Below, in pieces: positions 61,400-64,000 of a DNA stretch of 64,000 nt. Source of the DNA: Sipunculus nudus (taxonomy: Eukaryota; Annelida; Sipuncula; Golfingiida; Sipunculidae). Position 1 is the stretch's first letter; the number at the start of each line of letters is the position of its first letter. The position numbers and the translations under genes are program-made. The notes beneath the pieces were generated by a model. That model searched no databases. It was not told the origin of the DNA and worked only from the letters and a program-made list of their open reading frames with translations. The stretch spans positions 78,734,659-78,798,658 of the forward strand of contig CM049313.1 of the NCBI GenBank assembly GCA_026874595.1, given 5' to 3'.

Positions 61400-63333
61400 T
61401 GCTAAACTAGGAGAGTATGGAATCAGCCGGGCATGGGTCTCCGCTGCTGGGATCGGTGGAGGGAATGAGGGTTGCTCCGGGCTTTGTGGCTGTGGGTGCT
61501 GTAGCTTTCTAACTAGGACTTCAACCCAGGAGAGAAGATGGCGCCCTCTACGGCTCCTTGCTTGGCTTGGCGTGGCACTGCGGCTGTTGGCTCAGAGAAC
61601 ATGCTCAAGGAGCGCACAGGGCTGAGGTCTTGACCGCAGCAACCTGTAGCTGCTCGATGAGCGTATACTTCTTTTGGTTGGTTGGTAAAATCAGCCGGGC
61701 CCTAATATTGCCAAACCATAGCAAGACTCCATTAGAATTCAGAACAGATGCAAAATACAAACTGGATTTACAAAAGAAAATGCATTGTTATCCAGATGAC
61801 CCTGTTTTTAACTGGGAGCATTGGGGTGTAATTTGTATGCTACACAGATTTGAACAACAGGCCTTATAAAATTATATGTATCGACAATTCAGATACCTTA
61901 TGTTTTATTTATTCATCCATGAGATACAATGTTTTATCTGCTGACTGCTGGGTGACAGACCAGTCCTGTTACCTGAAAATGTTAATCTGATTGTCTCACC
62001 TAGTATAATATATATCAAACAAAAGAGGCAATTACTAATTGAAACTCTTAATATCAAAAAGCCTCAAAGATATATGGAAAACTTATAAAATACAAACAAA
62101 TCATTGAACATATATACTTTCATTACAGATATACATTCACTGGTTAACAGCTAAACCTTGAAGAAACTGCAATGGGCACTGAAAGAGCAATGGAATATTT
62201 GGTAAACCAAATTAGAATAAATAGACAAGGTTATCAATCTATGTAGTGCGAATGAAAACAACAACAATTGAATCAAGAGTATTTTAATGATTCAAAGTTA
62301 ACACATCAAGCAATTCATAATGGTTTACAATTATTGTTTATCATCATAATTTAGGGTGGGGGAAAGAGAGTTTGGCTCAACCAACATTTTGTGCCACCGC
62401 CGGATGAGTTAAGATCAAGCCGACCAAGCCAAGTCTAACAGGAGGCACTGCCAATATTTCATTAAGCCAAAGTGAGCAGATTTTGTGAAACTCAGTTTGG
62501 CTTGAGAAAAAATTAATATAAAATTATAAATCATTTACAATTAAATATGCCTGACACAAAAGTTCAGGTTTTATTAATATTTTTCTTTTCGCTGATGTGT
62601 GATTGTTTAAATAGGAAAGTGTTGGCTTATTAAACTTCCAGGATAACCTATACTCTTTATATATTTTATCAGAAACTAGTTAAATGCAAAATGGATGCCA
62701 TTTGTCAAAAATAATAAAGATAACTTGTTTAAATTAAACAGGTACTTTGTAACATCATAAAATGAATAGGCTTTATGGTCGGTTTATGCCAGCCAACATT
62801 CTGCAAGATGGGTTGAGCCACAAAACTGGGTTACCACTAAAGTCAGCCGTCTTTTTGTCAAAGCCAGCCACATTTGTTTGGCTGACACGGCTCTGTGCCA
62901 CTGTAGCATTTTTGTTTGCGTAACTTTCAGAGCTGTCATATATATCAGAAATATGGATCCTAAATCAAACTGTGTTAGGTTGTTTTAATAAAAACAGTTA
63001 GAGAACCCTTAGGTGACTATAATAAGTCACTTTGCATTATATTTCTAGTACAAATGCTTTGCACTAGCAGTAACAGATTTATTACTGTCGAGCGTAGAGG
63101 AGGCTCATGAGAACACGTAATGTTTTTATAACAAATCTGAAGCAGTCGGCTAAGTGTGAATGTTGGCAGGCTTACATGAGATGAGCAAAGTTCAACATCC
63201 AGTCTGCACACAATAAACAGTGGCCGTGACAGCCGCCTTACCTTCGTGCTTTCTGATGCTCCAGTGTTGCCAGCTCCTTGGAGATTCCATGAATGGTACT
63301 CTTCCTCCTCTCATTTGTTACCACACGGACATT
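12025..63333 (-). CDS. NCX: Sodium/calcium exchanger (NCX, SLC8 family), 3' 17 coding exons; 5' half off the window
   Basis: NCX is a plasma-membrane antiporter that exchanges three Na+ for one Ca2+. The exons below join without a frame break into 640 residues plus stop. Residues 1-128 are loop sequence with a basic segment ([16 protein letters not shown]). Residues about 129-283 are the first Calx-beta domain, ending IIDDDE. Residues about 284-396 are the second, with DGTAKGG and LEFKHGET. An acidic linker ([13 protein letters not shown]) leads into membrane segments ([29 protein letters not shown]). The alpha-2 repeat at about 488-560 has [12 protein letters not shown] and [12 protein letters not shown]. 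The end is a last membrane helix and LFPW. The transport residues of alpha-2 look intact. Several Ca2+-ligand positions in both Calx-beta domains are not acidic, so regulation may differ. Vertebrate NCX1 is about 970 residues, so roughly the first third is missing here. Confidence 0.95.
12774..12949 (-). CDS. NCX: NCX exon: end of alpha-2 repeat and membrane helices
   Basis: 176 bp between TTTGCAG and GTTAGT, phase 1 in and phase 0 out. It encodes [38 protein letters not shown] and [20 protein letters not shown]. It completes the alpha-2 motif (GSNxVNVFLGxG) and adds a helix ending in a positive cluster. A 68-bp minisatellite begins about 40 bp upstream of the acceptor. Confidence 0.96.
12989..13515. 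repeat. 68-bp minisatellite in an NCX intron
   Basis: About 7.7 copies of a 68-bp unit, core 'aggaatgcatgcatgctggc' and 'ctcaatggagatgtgaggag'. The ends are diverged and the middle copies nearly identical. It sits about 40 bp from the acceptor of the exon at 12774-12949, so it occupies the region where the branch point would be. Open frames here are a by-product of the repeat. Confidence 0.9.
13814..16344 (+). repeat. Dispersed element of the Z family
   Basis: Left end AACAAGTGACCCATGGGTC at 13814; right end CAGCTGAGCTAA ending 16344. In between are about seven tandem modules of roughly 330-350 bp, the same type as in 4150-5850. A short GGACGACGG tract precedes the right end. It lies in the NCX intron between the exons at 12774 and 16537 and stops about 190 bp short of the alpha-2 exon. 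Confidence 0.65.
16537..16690 (-). CDS. NCX: NCX exon: alpha-2 repeat
   Basis: 154 bp between TGTTACAG and GTAGGT, phase 0 in and phase 1 out. It encodes [19 protein letters not shown], then [19 protein letters not shown] and [13 protein letters not shown]. This is the second ion-transport repeat; the ALGTSxPD motif with its essential aspartate is intact. Confidence 0.97.
17248..17323 (-). CDS. NCX: NCX exon: membrane segment
   Basis: 76 bp between ACTTCCAG and GTAAGT, phase 2 in and phase 0 out. It encodes [19 protein letters not shown] and TLLVEQ, a hydrophobic helix matching the family's GWACFxVSILxIGxLTA. It lies just downstream of the giant array, about 18.4 kb from the preceding exon. 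Confidence 0.92.
17324..17899. other. NCX intron, single-copy stretch next to the array
   Basis: AT-rich sequence with no recognised feature. It represents the ancestral continuation of the intron on the 3' side of the amplified splice-site region. Confidence 0.5.
18346..23602. repeat. Older multi-unit block duplications in the left half of the array
   Basis: The order of variant units at 20025-21412 recurs at 22215-23602 (offset 2190 bp, 30 units). Units at 18346-19076 recur at 21412-22142 (offset 3066 bp, 42 units). A distinctive 'caaacattgg...gtactgc' variant at about 20255 recurs at about 22445 and 24415. Confidence 0.75.
27617..34916. repeat. 50-unit block duplicated in tandem within the array
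   Basis: 27617-31266 and 31267-34916 are nearly identical over 3650 bp (50 x 73), with rare substitutions shared in order. I noticed only a handful of differences, for example near 29350/33000, 30372/34022 and 30438/34088. This indicates a recent large unequal exchange. Confidence 0.85.
35736..35858 (-). CDS. NCX: NCX exon: loop end and first C-terminal membrane segment; source of the 73-bp array
   Basis: 123 bp from the acceptor CTCTGACAG to a GTTTGT donor at 35735, phase 2 in and out. It encodes [19 protein letters not shown], then [21 protein letters not shown]. The family equivalent is DYxMHFLTVFWKVLFAxVPP. The last roughly 40 bp and the donor are the rightmost unit of the 245-copy array, so about 245 near-identical exon ends lie downstream. 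Reading through instead of splicing meets a stop in the third unit or so, because 73 is not a multiple of three. Confidence 0.92.
35859..38385. other. NCX intron containing an inverted-repeat element
   Basis: Apart from the element at 36208-37991, this intron shows no feature I recognise. 36300-37450 is locally richer in CpG and GC than its surroundings. Confidence 0.4.
36208..37991. mobile_element. Putative non-autonomous DNA transposon with imperfect terminal inverted repeats and TA flanks
   Basis: The left end is TA then CCGTAAAAAAACTCATATAC. The right end, read from the other strand, is CCGTAAAAACTCGCATATAA, also followed outward by TA at 37992. The TA flanks suit a Tc1/mariner-type target duplication. 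The 1784-bp interior has no long transposase frame; its longest open frame is about 100 codons and not recognisable. The base composition differs from the surrounding intron. Confidence 0.5.
38386..38461 (-). CDS. NCX: NCX exon: acidic linker
   Basis: 76 bp between GCTGCAG and a GTAATC donor, phase 1 in and phase 2 out. It encodes [19 protein letters not shown] and EGQFK. TWEGQFKSAM corresponds to the family's SWKEQFIEAI near the end of the cytoplasmic loop. Confidence 0.9.
40194..40924 (+). repeat. Short dispersed element, Z-type ends with a third kind of interior
   Basis: Left end GGACAAGGGACCAATGG, right end ATAGCTCAGATAATCAGCGG followed by AGCTAA. The interior has 'tctctagcttcaacaat', 'tttttaatggaaaactgagg' and 'cagtgacccagttt', shared with the element at 56163-58758 but not with the Z modules. 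Confidence 0.5.
40938..41192. repeat. 42-bp minisatellite
   Basis: About six almost identical copies of a 42-bp unit, core 'actgaccactaaagagagtt' and 'aagtgatttagattattta'. It starts just after the right end of the dispersed element at 40194-40924. Confidence 0.92.
41543..41636 (-). CDS. NCX: NCX exon: end of Calx-beta 2
   Basis: 94 bp between TCTTTAG and GTAAGG, phase 0 in and phase 1 out. It encodes [19 protein letters not shown] and [12 protein letters not shown], the last strands of the domain (family: FxLxLxNPxxGAKIG...VxITD). Confidence 0.92.
41961..42090 (-). CDS. NCX: NCX exon: Calx-beta 2 core
   Basis: 130 bp between TCTACCAG and GTAGAA, phase 2 in and phase 0 out. It encodes [19 protein letters not shown], then [18 protein letters not shown] and VNKNTE. 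DGTAKGG and LEFKHGET are Calx-beta signatures. The calcium-binding acidic run of the family after the IxI strand is replaced by NKNTE. Confidence 0.93.
42511..42634 (-). CDS. NCX: NCX exon: start of Calx-beta 2
   Basis: 124 bp between GTTACAG and GTAAGT, phase 1 in and phase 2 out. It encodes [34 protein letters not shown] and TLEYST, matching the AGIFTFEE... opening of the second Calx-beta domain. Confidence 0.92.
43188..43350 (-). CDS. NCX: NCX exon: end of Calx-beta 1
   Basis: 163 bp between TTGCAG and GTGAGT, phase 0 in and phase 1 out. It encodes [33 protein letters not shown] and [11 protein letters not shown]. The closing DDD cluster is kept. The IIDDD cluster of the family is IINDN here, so two expected acidic calcium ligands are asparagine. 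Confidence 0.92.
44343..44510 (-). CDS. NCX: NCX exon: Calx-beta 1 core
   Basis: 168 bp between CTGTTAG and GTAAAG, phase 0 in and out. It encodes [19 protein letters not shown], then [18 protein letters not shown] and [11 protein letters not shown]. The [12 protein letters not shown] strand matches the family's VDFRTEDGTA. The family's acidic ED is RE here. Confidence 0.9.
44532..46179 (+). repeat. Dispersed element of the Z family
   Basis: Left end AACAAGTGACCCATGGGTC, right end CAGTCAGCTGAGCTAA, with four to five roughly 340-bp modules. A GGACGGACAGACAGA tract lies at 46070-46130. The first 150 bp closely match the element at 13814, including 'gggaagagattcgc'. It lies 22 bp from the NCX exon at 44343-44510. 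Confidence 0.65.
46606..46633 (-). CDS. NCX: NCX 28-bp microexon in Calx-beta 1
   Basis: 28 bp between TTATTCAG and GTAGGT. It is required because the exon before ends in phase 2 and the exon after starts in phase 0. It supplies LAAQRMHMG with the exact phase change. No other phase-correcting exon with good splice sites was seen in the interval. Confidence 0.75.
47784..47886 (-). CDS. NCX: NCX exon: start of Calx-beta 1
   Basis: 103 bp, donor GTGAGT, phase 1 in and phase 2 out. It encodes [20 protein letters not shown] and [13 protein letters not shown], the first strands of the domain. The acceptor is either TTTTTTAG (exon from 47886) or CTGAAG six bases later (exon from 47880). Both keep the frame and differ only by two residues. 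Confidence 0.88.
48041..48504. repeat. 232-bp tandem duplication
   Basis: The segments 48041-48272 and 48273-48504 are near-identical direct copies, each starting 'atctatgacctcatattcct'. They lie in the NCX intron between the exons at 47784 and 48743. No coding content is visible. Confidence 0.9.
48743..48861 (-). CDS. NCX: NCX exon: loop, basic segment
   Basis: 119 bp between ATGTTAG and GTAAGT, phase 2 in and phase 1 out. It encodes [19 protein letters not shown] and [20 protein letters not shown]. This corresponds to the family's FYRIQATRLMTG region just before the first Calx-beta domain. Confidence 0.88.
49520..49790. repeat. 54-bp minisatellite
   Basis: About five copies of a 54-bp unit, core 'aggctgaacttctgacatgc' and 'acaaacaccatttgtgttg'. 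Because 54 is a multiple of three, all frames stay open and give repeated short peptides. I treat this as an intronic repeat and not a gene, since it lies inside an NCX intron with no start or splice context. Confidence 0.85.
49800..53412. other. NCX intron, no feature seen
   Basis: AT-rich sequence with scattered short open frames and no recognised domain, RNA gene or clear repeat. Confidence 0.4.
53413..53511 (-). CDS. NCX: NCX exon: loop
   Basis: 99 bp between CTTTTCAG and GTATGT, phase 2 in and out. It encodes [19 protein letters not shown] and [13 protein letters not shown]. The end of this exon joins the next to make the conserved [14 protein letters not shown] stretch. Confidence 0.8.
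53700..53965. repeat. (TA)n microsatellites and a short 'gcccatttcatgaaa' repeat
   Basis: Two TA-rich runs (53716-53748 and 53890-53962) flank about three copies of a short unit reading 'ttgcccatttcatgaaattg'. Confidence 0.85.
53970..55288. other. NCX intron with a probable degraded dispersed element
   Basis: The segment 55180-55288 resembles a Z-type right end: 'ctctgccctgttaaggg', then 'actatagctcatatgac' and 'gtcagcagagccaaaaa'. No matching left end is obvious. The rest is unremarkable, with no coding sequence seen. Confidence 0.35.
55361..56002. mobile_element. Short inverted-repeat element (MITE-like), TA flanks
   Basis: Left end AAGGCCAAAACACACTGACA. The right end is its near-exact inverted complement, ending GTGTGTTTTGGCCTT at 56002. 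TA lies on both sides (55359 and 56003). It is about 642 bp long with no transposase frame. The interior has locally GC-richer, repeated 'gtggca' motifs. Confidence 0.65.
56163..58758 (+). repeat. Dispersed element, Z-type ends, third interior type
   Basis: Left end AACAAGGGACCTATGGGTCA, right end CTCAGATGACTTATAGTCAG followed by CTGAGCTAA. The right half contains two roughly 660-bp related modules (about 57480-58140 and 58140-58690) with 'gcattatgtttgggccca' and 'tttttaat.gaaaa'. A GGACGGACGGACG tract lies before the right end. Confidence 0.55.
58759..60830. other. NCX intron, no gene seen
   Basis: AT-rich. A run of 12 G lies at 59282-59293. Otherwise only short chance frames are present. 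Confidence 0.4.
60831..60896 (-). CDS. NCX: NCX exon: loop
   Basis: 66 bp between TTTGCAG and GTAAGT, phase 2 in and phase 2 out. It encodes [15 protein letters not shown] and KKDFDMEK. A 44-bp minisatellite starts only 7 bp upstream of its acceptor, so its polypyrimidine region is made of repeat sequence. Confidence 0.75.
60903..61216. repeat. 44-bp minisatellite against an NCX splice acceptor
   Basis: About seven copies of a 44-bp unit, core 'cagtaacataaatgacatga' and 'tatacacaggttagaaatta'. The first copy starts 7 bp upstream of the NCX exon at 60831-60896. The first bases of the unit therefore belong to that exon's acceptor region. Confidence 0.93.
61369..61398. repeat. 30-bp poly(C) run
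   Basis: An uninterrupted run of 30 C (G on the transcribed - strand of NCX). Confidence 0.97.
61399..61700. other. GC-rich island of unknown origin flanked by 12-bp direct repeats
   Basis: Roughly 300 bp that is clearly GC-richer than the AT-rich intron around it, directly after the poly(C) run. AATCAGCCGGGC occurs at 61421-61432 and again at 61689-61700. The open frame across it is not recognisable. It could be a retroposed or otherwise inserted fragment. Confidence 0.4.
61701..63241. other. NCX intron, no feature seen
   Basis: AT-rich with no recognised coding sequence, apart from weakly related 'gccagcca' motifs near 62790-62880. Confidence 0.4.
63242..63333 (-). CDS. NCX: NCX exon: start of visible loop
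   Basis: 92 bp between TTGCAG and GTAAGG, entering in phase 0 and leaving in phase 2. It encodes [16 protein letters not shown] and [14 protein letters not shown], a basic, charged stretch of the large cytoplasmic loop. It is poorly conserved, so its membership rests on splice phase and position. Earlier exons are beyond the right edge. Confidence 0.75.
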
Positions 63334-64000
63334 CTGCAACCACACATAAATGTAAAAATCACTCAAGTGTCACTAAAAAGTTCACCTTAAATTTAAAGTT
63401 AACATTCATTAAAATCATCTCCCTCCATCTTAGTCTCTGCAGCATTCCCACCATTACATCCTTCAGCATCTGGCTTGATTTTTGTAAAAAGTTAAGGTTA
63501 TCACTTATGACAAGTTCTACAAAACTGGGGTATAAATGTCATAGGCTGTGAACATTCTGTATTCAACTAAAGCTTGGATTACTTCTTTGCCAAATATGCA
63601 GATTGTGCTGTTTCTGTTGAAGTATTTGGTTAAAGGAGTAAAACTCTGTATTGCTGACTGGAACCAAAATTAACTGATAAAAAGAGCTCTTGTGTCTTGA
63701 CCTTAGTAGTAACCATAAAAGATACCTATCTGGAAGCCAAAGTCAAAGATATCCTACAGAACCAAATATAGCTAGAGCCTCCAAATGATGTGAAACATCA
63801 TCCAAACATTTTTATGCATTATCAGCATGATTAGGAATTTGCATGGCTATTTTCAATGTTGGAGGGAAGTGTGAACTGTATGAATGGTCTGTAGAATGTC
63901 CATTAAATCCAACCTTTTCATATTCATTCAAAAAAGCTCAATGAAAAACAGTCATTTTGCATAGTATTACGTGAAAATGTAAAGTGAAAAGTCAATAGTA
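63334..64000. other. NCX intron continuing off the right edge
   Basis: No further exon is recognised here. The exon at 63242-63333 starts in phase 0, so the preceding exon must end in phase 0 beyond position 64000. Confidence 0.45.

Noticed and set aside
61353-61869. Frames of 90-103 codons beginning with a proline run
   Set aside because: The proline run is the poly(C) tract, and the remainder matches no family I know. I treat it as a possible insertion and not a gene.

Overview
This is an AT-rich animal (eukaryotic) genomic window with two split genes facing each other and a very heavy load of intronic repeats. The reading frames, the microexon-rich gene structure and the dispersed repeats with GTCCGTCC-type tracts and AGGTCA clusters suggest a lophotrochozoan, most likely a bivalve mollusc. 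That placement is inference. There is no bacterial-type gene organisation, and most open frames are chance or repeat shadows.

Left edge, + strand: the last two coding exons of an LSM6 (U6 snRNA-associated Sm-like) gene lie at 1-42 and 6963-6997. They are separated by a 6.9-kb intron that appears to begin with a non-canonical GC donor. That intron carries three repeat elements inserted one inside another (about 333-5857, 748-4155 and 1405-3775). A poly(A) signal lies at 7684.

The rest of the window, - strand: the 3' half of a sodium/calcium exchanger gene (NCX, SLC8 family) runs from 63333 down to a stop codon at 12025. I could chain 17 coding exons with matching splice phases, totalling 1923 nt (640 codons plus stop). 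They encode the regulatory cytoplasmic loop with its two Calx-beta domains, then the C-terminal membrane half with the alpha-2 ion-transport repeat. The N-terminal half (signal peptide, first membrane cluster, alpha-1 repeat) lies beyond the right edge. The two genes are convergent.

The standout feature is at 17900-35780: about 245 head-to-tail copies of a 73-bp unit. The unit is made of the last roughly 40 bp of NCX exon 35736-35858, its 5' splice site, and the first roughly 30 bp of the intron. The gene has therefore tandemly multiplied its own exon-intron boundary, and the array fills almost the whole intron. The period is held almost without indels. About half of the copies appear to keep the GT donor and the rest read GA. 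Multi-unit blocks of 50, 30 and 42 units' spacing are duplicated within the array.

Other structure includes smaller minisatellites of 30, 68, 42, 54 and 44 bp, two of which abut NCX splice acceptors. The last NCX coding segment is duplicated about 1.1 kb downstream. A family of dispersed elements has common ends but different interiors. Two inverted-repeat elements have TA flanks. A 30-C run precedes a GC-rich island.
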